Assembly (NCBI GenBank): GCA_022826725.1
Contig: JAJDUF010000004.1
Location: 265,334 to 329,333 of the forward strand
Origin: Chloroflexota bacterium
GTDB taxonomy: Bacteria; Chloroflexota; UBA11872; UBA12225; JAJDUF01
Length of the DNA: 64,000 nt
Reading direction: 5' to 3'
In this document: one piece after another, positions 42,732 through 50,900 of the stretch
How positions within the stretch are numbered: the stretch's first letter is position 1
How the letters are laid out: each line of letters starts with the position of its first letter
Program-made: the position numbers and the translations under genes
Notes under the pieces: generated by a model
What the model was told of the DNA's origin: nothing
The model's database searches: none
What the model saw: the letters and a program-made list of their open reading frames with translations, nothing else

Positions 42732-42878
42732 GTACCGGCGAGTGTAGCACGCTCGCGCGTCTGCGCCCCTCGGCTGGCCTGGTAGAATGCCCGCGGCGGG
42801 AGCGGGATGACTGCCTCACCGTAAGCGGGAATGACGACTTTTGGCAAATGTCTCCGTAGTGGGAATGGCGAGGAGACG

Positions 42879-43487
42879 ATGGCTCAATCACAGGACAGCG
42901 TAGGTAGTACTGCGCCGGCCGCCGACGTAGCGGCAACCGATCTGGCGCGCATCGTCATCCGCAGCCTGCGGTTGGAGGATCAGGCCGCCGTGGAGGCCAT
43001 CACGGCCGAGGCGTTCCGGGGGGTATCCATTGATGAAGTCATCGAGCAGCGGTTCGGGCCGCTGCGCCCGCGCTCCTGGCAGACGATCAAGAGCACGGCG
43101 GTCGGCGCGGAGGTGCGCGAGCAGGCCGCGACGTGCTTTGTGGCCGAGCTGGACGGCGAGGTGATCGGCTACATTACGACCGCGGTATCCCAGGACACGA
43201 GCACGGGGCGTATCCCCAATATCGGCATTGCGCGCGGCTACCGTGGCTTGGGGCTGGGCACGCGGCTGATCGAGTACGCGCTGGCCTATTTCCGGCAGCA
43301 GGGTCTGCGGATCGCGCGGATCGAGACGCTGGTGCAGAATAGCGTTGGTGACTACCTCTATCGGAAGCTGGGATTCCAGGAGATTGCCCGTCAAATCCAC
43401 TTCGCCCAGTCGCTGGTGGATACGGAGCCAAGCTCCGCCGCCGGCTCGCGTCAGGAGCCGCATCATACACACGAGGTCATGCCATGA
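42879..43487 (+). CDS. GNAT-family N-acetyltransferase
   Basis: About 202 residues from ATG 42879, with GAGGAGACG upstream; the track starts 16 codons earlier without a site. Motif A is NIGIARGYRGLGLGTRLIEYAL, whose R-G-L-G-L-G binds acetyl-CoA; ARIETLVQNSVGDYLYRKLGFQEI is motif B. N-terminal 30 residues are disordered. It acetylates an amine on an unknown metabolite or protein. The stop overlaps the isomerase start as ATGA (43484-43487), so the two are likely one operon. Confidence 0.88.
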   Translation: MAQSQDSVGSTAPAADVAATDLARIVIRSLRLEDQAAVEAITAEAFRGVSIDEVIEQRFGPLRPRSWQTIKSTAVGAEVREQAATCFVAELDGEVIGYITTAVSQDTSTGRIPNIGIARGYRGLGLGTRLIEYALAYFRQQGLRIARIETLVQNSVGDYLYRKLGFQEIARQIHFAQSLVDTEPSSAAGSRQEPHHTHEVMP

Positions 43488-44323
43488 GATTTGCTTGCTG
43501 CAACGAACTCCTTGAAGACTGGCCGCTGGAGCGGCAGTTCCGTTTCTTGCGCGACGTGGGCTACGAGGGTATCGAGGTGGCCGCCTTCACGCTGGCACCA
43601 CGGATCACCGACATCACGACCGGGCAACGCGCCGCGGTGCGCCGGTTGGCGGCCGACGTGGGCGTGGAAATCACCGGCCTGCACTTCCTGCTCGCGCGAA
43701 CGGAGGGTCTGTACCCCACGTCGCCCGATGCGGCGGTGCGCCGGCGCACCGCGGACTATCTGCGCGCGCTCGTGGACTGCTGCGCCGACATTGACGGCCG
43801 GTTCATGGTGTTCGGGTCGCCGCAGCAGCGCAACCTGCCGGAGGGAGTGAGCACCGAGGACGGCCGCCGCGCGCTCATGGAGGTGCTGCACGCGGCGCTG
43901 CCGGCTGCGGCGGACGCCGGCGTCACGATCTGCCTCGAACCGCTCCCGCCGCCGCAGTCGAACTTTGTCCGCACGACGGATGAGGCGATCAGCATTATCG
44001 CGGAGGTCAATCATCCGCACCTGCGGCTCATTCTCGACGGGCGCAGTCTGGCGGCTCAAGTGCAAACGCAGCAGCAGAGTCTGGCCGAGATTATCCGCAC
44101 CACGGCAGGGTACACGGCCTACTGCCAGGCCAACGACGCCAACAGTGGTGGTCCCGGCGCCGGCGACACCGACTTCGTGGAGATATTCGGCGCCTTGCAC
44201 GAGATCGGGTACGATGGCTGGATGTCGGTCGAGGCGTTCGACTTCAGCCCCGGCCCGGAGAACGTGGCCCGCGATAGTCTGGCGTACATGCAGCGGGCAC
44301 ATGCGGCCGCCGTAGCAGGGTAA
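43484..44323 (+). CDS. Sugar phosphate isomerase/epimerase-like TIM barrel (AP-endonuclease-2 family)
   Basis: A 279-residue protein: MRFACCNELLEDWPLERQFRFLRDVGYEGIEVAAF is the typical N-terminal strand and helix of xylose-isomerase-like barrels. Metal ligands are visible in ICLEPLPPPQSNFV (Glu), LRLILDGRSLAAQ (Asp), QANDANSGGPGAGDTDF (Asp) and MSVEAFDFSPGP (Glu). The canonical His at the LDGRS strand (often DxxH) is not evident. Members epimerise or isomerise sugars or carry out related reactions in inositol and myo-sugar breakdown. ATGA overlap with the GNAT gene. A PhyH oxygenase follows 209 bp downstream. Confidence 0.85.
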   Translation: MRFACCNELLEDWPLERQFRFLRDVGYEGIEVAAFTLAPRITDITTGQRAAVRRLAADVGVEITGLHFLLARTEGLYPTSPDAAVRRRTADYLRALVDCCADIDGRFMVFGSPQQRNLPEGVSTEDGRRALMEVLHAALPAAADAGVTICLEPLPPPQSNFVRTTDEAISIIAEVNHPHLRLILDGRSLAAQVQTQQQSLAEIIRTTAGYTAYCQANDANSGGPGAGDTDFVEIFGALHEIGYDGWMSVEAFDFSPGPENVARDSLAYMQRAHAAAVAG

Positions 44324-44531
44324 AAAGAATGCCGCTCCGACGAATTGGCGAGGGACACTACCCCGGCGACTCGTTCGAGGGGAAGGATAGGCGGACCGGC
44401 TGGACGACACGGGGCAACGCAGTTTGCGTCGGCAAAACACGTGACCTGACGGCCGTAATGGTGTACTATCATCGTTTGGCGGGAGGCGGCAATTGTTCTC
44501 AGGCCGCCTGGTGTCATGACGGAGGAGTAGG

Positions 44532-45539
44532 ATGGGATCGCTGACACAAGCGCAGGTTGACAGCTTCAACGAACAGGGATACCTAGTCGTCGAGGACGTG
44601 CTGGACCCCGAGGCCGTCCTCGATCCGGTCATTCAGGAGTATCACGGAGTGCTCGATAGGCTCGCCGACCACCTCTACAAGCAGGGGGACATTGCCTCGC
44701 GCTACGAAGAGCTCCCCTTCAGTGAGCGCATCACGCGCATTTCTGCCGAGACCGGCAAGAACCACCAGCAGTTCTACGACTTCTCGCTGCCGTTCAGCGG
44801 CGTCAAGCGCGATACGCCGTTCTGGACCGGCCCGGCCGTGTTCAACGCTTTCGTCTACGAGCCGCTGCTCGATGTCATCGAATCGCTCATCGGCCCGGAG
44901 ATTTACTCGAATCCGGTCCAGCACGTGCGGATCAAGCCGCCGGAGCAGTACCTCCCCAAGAACGAGCACGGGGACGCGGTCATCGGCATGACGGCCTGGC
45001 ACCAGGATCATGGTGTGGTGACGCCGGAGGCCGACGACACCAAGATGCTCACCGTCTGGTTCCCGCTGCTTGATGCGCCGATTGAAAAAGGCCCGCTGCG
45101 GGTCGTACCCGGTAGCCACAGGGGTGATCTCCTCACGCATTGCCTGAACTACATGGGCAACAAACTCACGCCGGCGGCCGGCCGCCAGATTCCGGAGAAG
45201 CTCTTCGCGGCCGATATTGCCAAGCCGATTCCCTTGGACCGTGGAAGCGTGGTCTTCTTGCACAAGCGGATGGTCCATTCCTCGCTGCCCAACGTCAGCG
45301 AGGAGGTCCGCTGGAGCTTCGATCTGCGCTACAACCCCACGGGCGAGCCGACCGGCCGCCACCTGTTCCCCGGCTTTGTCGCGCGGAGCCGCGCCAATCC
45401 CGAGACGGAACTGCGCGACCCCGAACGCTGGACCCAGATGTGGCTGGACGCCCGCGAGCGGATGTCCCAGATCAACCAAGACGGGCAAAACGACGTGCAG
45501 TTCGGTCGCTGGGGCGACGATCACCCCGACTGCGCCTGA
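44532..45539 (+). CDS. Phytanoyl-CoA dioxygenase (PhyH) family oxygenase, second copy
   Basis: A 335-residue protein from ATG 44532 with ACGGAGGAGTAGG upstream. Iron ligands HxD in MTAWHQDHGVVTPEAD (about residues 157-160) and a distal His in HKRMVHSSLPNVSEEVRWSFDLRY, whose Arg may bind 2-oxoglutarate. It has an N-terminal helix pair like other PhyH proteins (LTQAQVDSFNEQGYLVVEDVL). It is longer than the copy at 913 and not its close paralogue. It probably hydroxylates or oxidises a small carboxylate or sugar derivative. Upstream lie an isomerase and downstream a PmoA-like gene on the same strand. Confidence 0.88.
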   Translation: MGSLTQAQVDSFNEQGYLVVEDVLDPEAVLDPVIQEYHGVLDRLADHLYKQGDIASRYEELPFSERITRISAETGKNHQQFYDFSLPFSGVKRDTPFWTGPAVFNAFVYEPLLDVIESLIGPEIYSNPVQHVRIKPPEQYLPKNEHGDAVIGMTAWHQDHGVVTPEADDTKMLTVWFPLLDAPIEKGPLRVVPGSHRGDLLTHCLNYMGNKLTPAAGRQIPEKLFAADIAKPIPLDRGSVVFLHKRMVHSSLPNVSEEVRWSFDLRYNPTGEPTGRHLFPGFVARSRANPETELRDPERWTQMWLDARERMSQINQDGQNDVQFGRWGDDHPDCA

Positions 45540-45544
45540 GCGGG

Positions 45545-45625
45545 ACTCACTCCCCTAGCCCCCACCCTAGCCCTCCCCCGCTGCGGTGGGGGAGGGGATA
45601 TGTTGTCCCTCTGCGGGGCGGGGGC
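45545..45625. repeat. Palindromic repeat between PhyH and PmoA-like genes
   Basis: CCTCCCCCGCTGCGGTGGGGGAGG near 45573-45597, followed by GGATATGTTGTCCCTCTGCGGGGCGGGGG. This belongs to the CCCCGCTGCGGCGGGG family seen at 15186, 46869 and 55660. Confidence 0.75.
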
Positions 45626-45643
45626 CACACGAGGTAGATACCG

Positions 45644-46807
45644 ATGACCGCAACTACTGTCGTCGTACACGCCGGCTTTCACCGCCGGCACAACTGCCCC
45701 GTGGTGGCCACGCTCCCGGCAGCAGTTGCCGAGGGGGCCGTGGCTCTCCGCGATGAAAGCGGCCGGCTGACGCCCTGTCAGGTGGAGCCGGCGGCCGAGC
45801 CGGGACAGGTGCAACTGGCATGGCTGCTCGACGACCTCCCGGCCGGCGAGTCCCGCCGTTACACCGTCGTTACCGCTGGCGCCGCACCTGCAGGAGCCGG
45901 CGGCGTGACGCTGACCGACCGGAACGGAACGCATTTGGACATCGCGGTCGGCGGCGACCGATTTACTTCCTACCACTACGCCGAGGTGCCGGCGCGGCCC
46001 TACTTCCATCCCGTCGTCGGACCGGGTGGTGCGCTGGTGACGCGCGGGTTCCCGATGGAGCCGGACGTGCCGGGCGAAACGCACGACCATCCGCACCACC
46101 GGGGCCTCTATTTCGCACACGGCGAGGTCAACGAAACCAACAACTGGAGCGAGGTCCCCGGGCACGCCACGATGCAGCACCGCGGCTTCGAGCAGTTGAC
46201 CTCCGGCCCGGTGCAGGGGAGCTTCACGCAGGCGCTGGACTGGCTCGATACGGAGGGCGCGGTGGTACTGACCGAGCAGCGCACCGTGACCGTCTACCAC
46301 ACGTCCGACGACGAGCGGCTGCTCGATGCGGCGCTCGCGTTCCGGGCCAGCACCGGCGCGGTGCTCTTCGGCGACACCAAAGAAGGCGGCCTCATCTCCG
46401 TGCGGGTGGCGACCAGCATGGACGCCAAGGAGGCGGGGCGCATCGAGAACGCCGCCGGGGGCATCCAAGAGGCGGAGACGTGGGGCAAGCGGGCACAGTG
46501 GTGCGACTATTCCGGCCCGGTCGCCGGCCAGACGCTCGGCATCTGCCTGATGGACCATCCCGACAACCCCCGCCATCCGACGCACTGGCACGTCCGCAAC
46601 TACGGGCTGATGACGGCCAACCCGTTCGGCCGCCGCGACTACACGCGCGACCCGGCGCAGCGTGGCGATTTGCTGCTCCAAGACGGCGCGCGGCTGACCT
46701 TCCGGTACCGCGTGCTAATCCACCGCGGCAACGCCCAAGACGCCGACCTCCACGCACGCTACCAAGACCTCGCGCACCCACCGGCCGTCACCGTCGAGAC
46801 GGGCTAA
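45644..46807 (+). CDS. PmoA-like family protein (DUF6807)
   Basis: A 387-residue protein from ATG 45644. The marker stretch GETHDHPHHRGLYFAHGEVN sits mid-protein, with many His residues, and HWHVRNYGLMTANPFGRRDY near the C-terminus. This is the pattern of the family named methane oxygenase PmoA (PF14100), which in practice is unrelated to particulate methane monooxygenase subunits. These proteins are commonly found in carbohydrate-degrading loci of Planctomycetes and Chloroflexi, and their chemistry is unclear. A jelly-roll or galactose-mutarotase-like beta fold seems likely (DERLLDAALAFRAS). No signal peptide, so cytoplasmic. Confidence 0.85.
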   Translation: MTATTVVVHAGFHRRHNCPVVATLPAAVAEGAVALRDESGRLTPCQVEPAAEPGQVQLAWLLDDLPAGESRRYTVVTAGAAPAGAGGVTLTDRNGTHLDIAVGGDRFTSYHYAEVPARPYFHPVVGPGGALVTRGFPMEPDVPGETHDHPHHRGLYFAHGEVNETNNWSEVPGHATMQHRGFEQLTSGPVQGSFTQALDWLDTEGAVVLTEQRTVTVYHTSDDERLLDAALAFRASTGAVLFGDTKEGGLISVRVATSMDAKEAGRIENAAGGIQEAETWGKRAQWCDYSGPVAGQTLGICLMDHPDNPRHPTHWHVRNYGLMTANPFGRRDYTRDPAQRGDLLLQDGARLTFRYRVLIHRGNAQDADLHARYQDLAHPPAVTVETG

Positions 46808-46819
46808 CCCAGGATCGGG

Positions 46820-46912
46820 ACCGGCCCCCACCCCAAGCCCCCCGTGGCGACGGGGAAAGGAACTGCTCGTCCCCCCGCTGCGGCGGGGGGACGATAGGGG
46901 GGCCAACCCCAT
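46820..46912. repeat. Palindromic repeats upstream of infA
   Basis: CCCCCCGTGGCGACGGGGA-type unit (46838-46856) and a perfect palindrome GTCCCCCCGC-TGCG-GCGGGGGGAC (46869-46892), with the ATAGGGGGGCCAAC tail. The latter palindrome is identical to 55660-55683. Confidence 0.8.
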
Positions 46913-46997
46913 GTCGAGGCAGTTGAAGCGTCTCCGGTCCGGTGCTATGCTAGAGATGTCGTGCTGGCTGTCGGTTGCCGAATGAAGGAGGGTGTGA

Positions 46998-47216
46998 GTG
47001 CCGAGTAAGGGAGCGCTGGAGGTTGATGGACTGGTCAGAGAGACGCTACCCAATGCCGTCTTCCGGGTAGAGCTGGATGGCGGTCATCGCGTACTGGCGC
47101 ATATTGGCGGGAAGATGCGGAAGCACTATATCCGGGTGCTCGTGGGGGACCGGGTGCGTATCGAGCTATCGGAATATGATCTCACCAAGGGGCGCATTAC
47201 CTGGAAGTATCGCTAG
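46998..47216 (+). CDS. infA: Translation initiation factor IF-1
   Basis: A 72-residue OB-fold protein from GTG 46998, with GAAGGAG upstream. The consensus core is complete: [64 protein letters not shown]-1 binds the A site of the 30S subunit with IF-2 and IF-3 during initiation. In many bacteria infA lies in the S10/spc ribosomal protein region; here it is alone, between a repeat and hypothetical genes. It may be the single essential copy or a second one. Confidence 0.95.
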   Translation: MPSKGALEVDGLVRETLPNAVFRVELDGGHRVLAHIGGKMRKHYIRVLVGDRVRIELSEYDLTKGRITWKYR

Positions 47217-47347
47217 TCCCCTTGGCTCTAACCAGAGCGGCTGCAGACGTAGTGGAAGCCCAAGCCACATCCCCGGCCTCCCGATGATTGCCCCTTTCCC
47301 CGTGGCAGAGGGACGGGGTGCGGGCAGCCACGAGGGGCAAGCACCGC

Positions 47348-47497
47348 TCACCGACGCCGGACCGGGTCGGCATTGATCCGCGCCTGGCGCCGCGCAGCTA
47401 TTGCCTTGGCCTCTCGCCGCAGTCGGAGGAAAAGATAGGCGAGAGTGAACAAGACGATGAGGACGAGTATATAAATTAGGAAGATGTCGTGTTCCAT
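47348..47497 (-). CDS. Small single-pass membrane protein (49 residues)
   Basis: ATG 47497 with GGGAAGG some 15 bases upstream. MEHDIFLIYILVLIVLFTLAYLFLRLRREAKAI… has one strong membrane helix (residues 5-25) followed by a basic cytoplasmic tail (RREAKAIAARRQAR). No homologue is known to me. The hydrophobic run is unusual for a high-GC shadow ORF, and no other gene occupies these bases, so I think it is real. Confidence 0.5.
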   Translation of the reverse strand: MEHDIFLIYILVLIVLFTLAYLFLRLRREAKAIAARRQARINADPVRRR

Positions 47498-47544
47498 GAT
47501 AGCCCAGCCTTCCCGAGCTAGAACGGGCAACCGGCACTGGCCGT

Positions 47545-47640
47545 TGTATCTAGCGGCAGCGGCGCTCCGGGCACCGCGCAGCCTCTCCTGCTAGCGCGGG
47601 AAGAGACCGGGGGCTAGGCACTGGAGAGCTTGCGCCCCAG
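47545..47640. repeat. Decayed intergenic palindromic repeats
   Basis: CAGCCTCTCCTGCTAGCGCGGGAAGAGACCGGGGGCTAGG is a degenerate version of the CTCACCCCCGGCCCC… unit. It is much less conserved than other copies, and no gene spans it. Confidence 0.4.
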
Positions 47641-47682
47641 TGAAAAAACCTTACCCTTATGAAGGTCAGGCGGAGGGGCAGC

Positions 47683-47940
47683 ATGGAGTTTTGGATGGCA
47701 GTCGTCACAATCGTCACGATCGGCTGCGTTACCGGCATCATCACGACGGCCATTGACAAACTCGCCAGCAATAAGCGTCGCCGGCTGGAACACGAGCTTA
47801 AGGCCGAGCGGAAACACACGGCCCTTACGCAGCGGCGGGTAGCGGAGCTGGAGGAAGACAATCAGCGGCTCCGCCAGCAGCTGGAATGGCACACCCGCTT
47901 GCTGACGGCCCAAGGGGATGAGCGCTCGCGCCTCAGCTAA
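47683..47940 (+). CDS. Small membrane-anchored coiled-coil protein (85 residues)
   Basis: ATG 47683 with CGGAGGGGC upstream (eight codons inside the track's ORF). An N-terminal membrane helix (MEFWMAVVTIVTIGCVTGIITTAI) is followed by a heptad-rich coiled coil (LEHELKAERKHTALTQRRVAELEEDNQRLRQQLEW). This resembles phage-shock PspB-type or FtsL-like small bitopic proteins in layout, but no family signature is found. It probably dimerises through the coiled coil. No partner gene is adjacent. Confidence 0.65.
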   Translation: MEFWMAVVTIVTIGCVTGIITTAIDKLASNKRRRLEHELKAERKHTALTQRRVAELEEDNQRLRQQLEWHTRLLTAQGDERSRLS

Positions 47941-48112
47941 AGCGGCGAGGGGATTCCCGCCTGCGGAGACCGTTGCCTACCCCCGGATGGAGTGCCGTGA
48001 AAGCAGTGATCCAGCTTTCGCTCACCTGGGAGAGGCCGGTTTTTGGTTCCCGCCTGCACGGGAATGACGGATGGGCCGCACCACCGCCGCTCCACTAACT
48101 ACTGGCCACCGC

Positions 48113-49465
48113 TCAGGCTGCGGCCAACTCGCGGGCCGTGGCGGCGAGGGCTTGGTCGAGTAGCTCGACGATGCGGTCAAGCTGCGGCTCGGTGACGACC
48201 AGCGGCGGACAGAGCAAGAAGTGGTCGCCCTGTACCCCATCCACACAGCCGCTCCCCGGATAGATCACCAGGCCACGCTCGAAACAGTGGGCTGCCAGGC
48301 GCGCGCTGGCGCCGACCTCCGGTGGGAACGGCTCCTTGGTCGCGCGATCAGCGACAAGCTCCACGCCGAGCAGCAAGCCGCGACCGCGAATATCGCCGAC
48401 GATGGCATGTTTGCGCCACCGCTCGGCCTGTGCGAAGAGATACTCCCCGCGCGCCGCCGACCGCTGTACCAGATCGTCTGCCACCAAAATGTCGAGCACC
48501 GCGGAGCCGACGGTGGCCGACAGGGGATTGGCCGCGTAGGTGAAGATGTGATCGAAGGTCACTTGCTGCTCGGCGAACACCGACCACACGCGGTCGGACA
48601 CCGCCACGGCGCCGAGGGGGGCATAGCCACCGCTGATACCCTTGGCCATGGTCATCAGATCGGGCGTCACCGACCAGTGCTCCATCCCAAAGGTCTGCCC
48701 GGTGCGACCGAACCCGGTAATCACCTCGTCGGCGATAAAGAGCACGTCGTAGCGGTCACAGATTTCGCGGATGATGGGGAAATACTCCGGCGGTGGCACG
48801 GTCGCGCCGGCCGCGGCACCCACGATTGGCTCGGCAATGAAGGCCGCCACCCGCTCCGGTCCAGCCTCCTGAATCGCGGTCTCCAGCGCCGTCGCGCACT
48901 CCAGCGCGCAGTCGGGATAGGTCTTGCCGAAGGGGCAGCGATAACAGTAGTTCGGCTCGATGTGCGGAAAGTCCAGCAGCAACGGCTCGAACTTCGCCCG
49001 CCGGCCGCGGTGGCCGGTGGCGGAGAGCGCGCCCAAGGTGGCGCCGTGGTAGCTCTGCCACCGGCCGATGACCACGTGCCGCTCCTGGCCGCGGGCGAGA
49101 TAGTACTGGCGCGCCAGCTTGATGGCCACTTCCGTCGCTTCGGAGCCGCCGGAGGTGAACAGAAAGTGCTGCAACGTGTCCGGCGTGAGCGCGCCCAGCC
49201 GGCGAGCCAAGTCCTCTGCGGGCCGATTGCTGAAAATGTTAGAGATGCAGTACGTCAGGGTACCAGCCTGCCGACCGATAGTCTCTGCCACGCGCTGCTC
49301 GCCGTGGCCCACGAGCGCCACGGCGATGCCGGCGATAGCGTCAATGTATTCCTTGCCGTCTTGGTCATAGACGTGGATGCCCGCGCCGCGGACGAGCGTC
49401 GGGTATTCCCGCGTAGGGTTGAGCGGGAATACGGCTCCGGCCGGCGCTGACGCTTGCTGTTGCAT
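48113..49465 (-). CDS. Class III PLP-dependent aminotransferase
   Basis: A 450-residue protein from ATG 49465. Class III features: GAGIHVYDQDGKEYIDAIAGIAVALVGHG, LFTSGGSEATEVAIKLAR, GRWQSYHGATLGALSATG, FIAEPIVGAAAGATVPP, LFIADEVITGFGRTG (Asp to PLP), and MAKGISGGYAPLGAV with the Schiff-base Lys. A Cys-rich insertion (CYRCPFGKTYPDCALEC) is present, as in many aminotransferases annotated for omega-amino acids, taurine or diamines. It transfers amino groups from a primary amine to pyruvate or 2-oxoglutarate. It lies downstream of an XdhC-like pair on the same strand, with no obvious pathway link. Confidence 0.92.
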   Translation of the reverse strand: MQQQASAPAGAVFPLNPTREYPTLVRGAGIHVYDQDGKEYIDAIAGIAVALVGHGEQRVAETIGRQAGTLTYCISNIFSNRPAEDLARRLGALTPDTLQHFLFTSGGSEATEVAIKLARQYYLARGQERHVVIGRWQSYHGATLGALSATGHRGRRAKFEPLLLDFPHIEPNYCYRCPFGKTYPDCALECATALETAIQEAGPERVAAFIAEPIVGAAAGATVPPPEYFPIIREICDRYDVLFIADEVITGFGRTGQTFGMEHWSVTPDLMTMAKGISGGYAPLGAVAVSDRVWSVFAEQQVTFDHIFTYAANPLSATVGSAVLDILVADDLVQRSAARGEYLFAQAERWRKHAIVGDIRGRGLLLGVELVADRATKEPFPPEVGASARLAAHCFERGLVIYPGSGCVDGVQGDHFLLCPPLVVTEPQLDRIVELLDQALAATARELAAA

Positions 49466-49499
49466 AGCGGCCTCTTTGTCGGTAGTCAGTAGTCAGTAG

Positions 49500-50345
49500 C
49501 TAGTGGTCAGTGGCGCGCTGTGCGCGGAGGGACAGCGACGGCGCCCCACCGCCCCGCCGCAGGTTTACGATCTCGGCCATGATCGCCAAGGCGATCTCTT
49601 CCGGCCAGCGCGCCCCGATGTCCAGCCCGATAGGGGCATACACCCGATGCAGCTTTTCGTCGGGAATACCCTCGGCCACCAGCCGCTCGAAGACGACCAG
49701 CACGCGCCGTTTGCTCCCGATCATGCCGATGTATGGGGCCGGCGAGCTGATGATCTGCTCCAGGATGGCCTCGTCGTGCTCATGCCCGCGCGTGACCAGC
49801 ACGATATAGGTCCGCATATGGAGCCGCAACTGCGCCATCGTCTCGGCGAACCCCGCGGCGATCACCCGGTCCGCATCCGGAAAGCGCTCGCGGTTGGCGA
49901 AGTGTGCGCGATCATCAACGACCGTGACTCGGTAGCCGAGCACCTTGGCGATCTGCGCGAGTGGCTCACCGATATGGCCGGCGCCCGCAATGATGAGATG
50001 CTCTTGCGGTAAGTGGGGCTGGATGGAAACCTCGACCACGGCCCCTTCCCGCTGCTCGGCCTGACGCAGGCTGCCACCGCGCGCGGGCAGGGGCGCACCA
50101 GCGGAGGTGAACCGGGCCAGTTGGATGTGCTCGCCGGCGATGGCCGCCTGGGCCGCGGCGGCGATGGCTTCCCGCACAGCGCCGGGGGGCAGATCGCCCT
50201 CGACCGTGCCGCAGTCGGTGACGATGAGCTTTTGACCGGGGACGTAGCCGGCGACCTCGCGCGCCCGGATCACCGTCACGAGGGCAAACGGCCGTTCTTC
50301 ATCCAGCAGGGCGGCCATCCGGCCGGCATAGGAAGGGGTAGCCAT
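49500..50345 (-). CDS. XdhC/CoxF-like protein with Rossmann domain (molybdenum hydroxylase maturation)
   Basis: ATG 50345 overlaps the upstream gene's TGA (TGATG) and is preferred to GTG 50348. About 281 residues: an N-terminal XdhC_CoxI-type part (FALVTVIRAREVAGYVPGQKLIVTDCGTVEGDLPPG) and a C-terminal NAD(P)-type Rossmann fold (LIIAGAGHIGEPLAQIAKVLGYRVTVVDDR … YIGMIGSKRR, GLDIGARWPEEIALAIMAEIV). In known systems XdhC binds molybdenum cofactor and helps insert its sulfurated form into xanthine dehydrogenase or CO dehydrogenase. No such dehydrogenase is in the window. Confidence 0.88.
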   Translation of the reverse strand: MATPSYAGRMAALLDEERPFALVTVIRAREVAGYVPGQKLIVTDCGTVEGDLPPGAVREAIAAAAQAAIAGEHIQLARFTSAGAPLPARGGSLRQAEQREGAVVEVSIQPHLPQEHLIIAGAGHIGEPLAQIAKVLGYRVTVVDDRAHFANRERFPDADRVIAAGFAETMAQLRLHMRTYIVLVTRGHEHDEAILEQIISSPAPYIGMIGSKRRVLVVFERLVAEGIPDEKLHRVYAPIGLDIGARWPEEIALAIMAEIVNLRRGGGAPSLSLRAQRATDH

Positions 50346-50692
50346 CACGACGCCGCGGTTTCCGCCTCGGGGGTCAGCACGTCAATGAAGACCTCCATCG
50401 TCCCGCCACACACGTCGCCGCCGGGATCGTCCGGGTCGTCGGCGAGCACGAACTCCCGCAGACCCGAGGTCCGGTTGCGGAGCAGGCGCATCGTCTCCGC
50501 CCACACGTCGGCCTCAACGCAGCCGCCGCCAATCGTGCCCAGCATCGCGCCGTCGGCGAAGATGAGCATGTTGGCGCCCGCTTTCTGAGGGGTGGAGCCG
50601 CGCGTAGCGACGACGGTGGTCACGGCGACCGGTTCATCTTGCCGCAAGCGCTCGTCCGCTGCGGCGTAAAGCTGACGCATAGATACGCTCAT
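50345..50692 (-). CDS. XdhC/CoxI N-terminal-domain protein
   Basis: About 115 residues from ATG 50692 (AAGGAT upstream); the track's 18 extra residues are rejected. The whole protein equals the XdhC_CoxI domain: AVTTVVATRGSTPQKAGANMLIFADGAMLGTIGGGCVEADVW, then DVCGGTMEVFIDVL, whose conserved Cys residues (GGGCVE, DVCGG) may bind molybdenum cofactor. It overlaps the larger XdhC-like gene by one base. The two together equal a CoxI/CoxF pair split across two reading frames, and are likely produced in equal amounts. Confidence 0.85.
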   Translation of the reverse strand: MSVSMRQLYAAADERLRQDEPVAVTTVVATRGSTPQKAGANMLIFADGAMLGTIGGGCVEADVWAETMRLLRNRTSGLREFVLADDPDDPGGDVCGGTMEVFIDVLTPEAETAAS

Positions 50693-50900
50693 TCGAATAT
50701 CCTTTGGACTCTCCCCCCACGCTCTCGTTCGGCGGCAGTATAGCAAAGGCCAGGCAGGGGGCCGGCAGACGATGTAACATCATCACCCCTTGGGGCCAAG
50801 AATATCTGATGGGCCGCACTCTCCGGCTGGCGCCGCGCGCTGAAACCGACGCGCAAGCGCGGCTGTCTTAGAGAACGTAGCGGCAGGAAGAGGACACGGC

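Noticed and set aside
44324-44531. Gene or riboswitch in the 208-bp gap before the second PhyH gene
   Set aside because: Only short frames without start support and no recognised conserved fold.
43463-44632. 389-residue minus-strand ORF
   Set aside because: Shadow of the TIM-barrel isomerase; Arg-rich and motif-free.
48221-49450. 409-residue plus-strand ORF
   Set aside because: Shadow of the class III aminotransferase.
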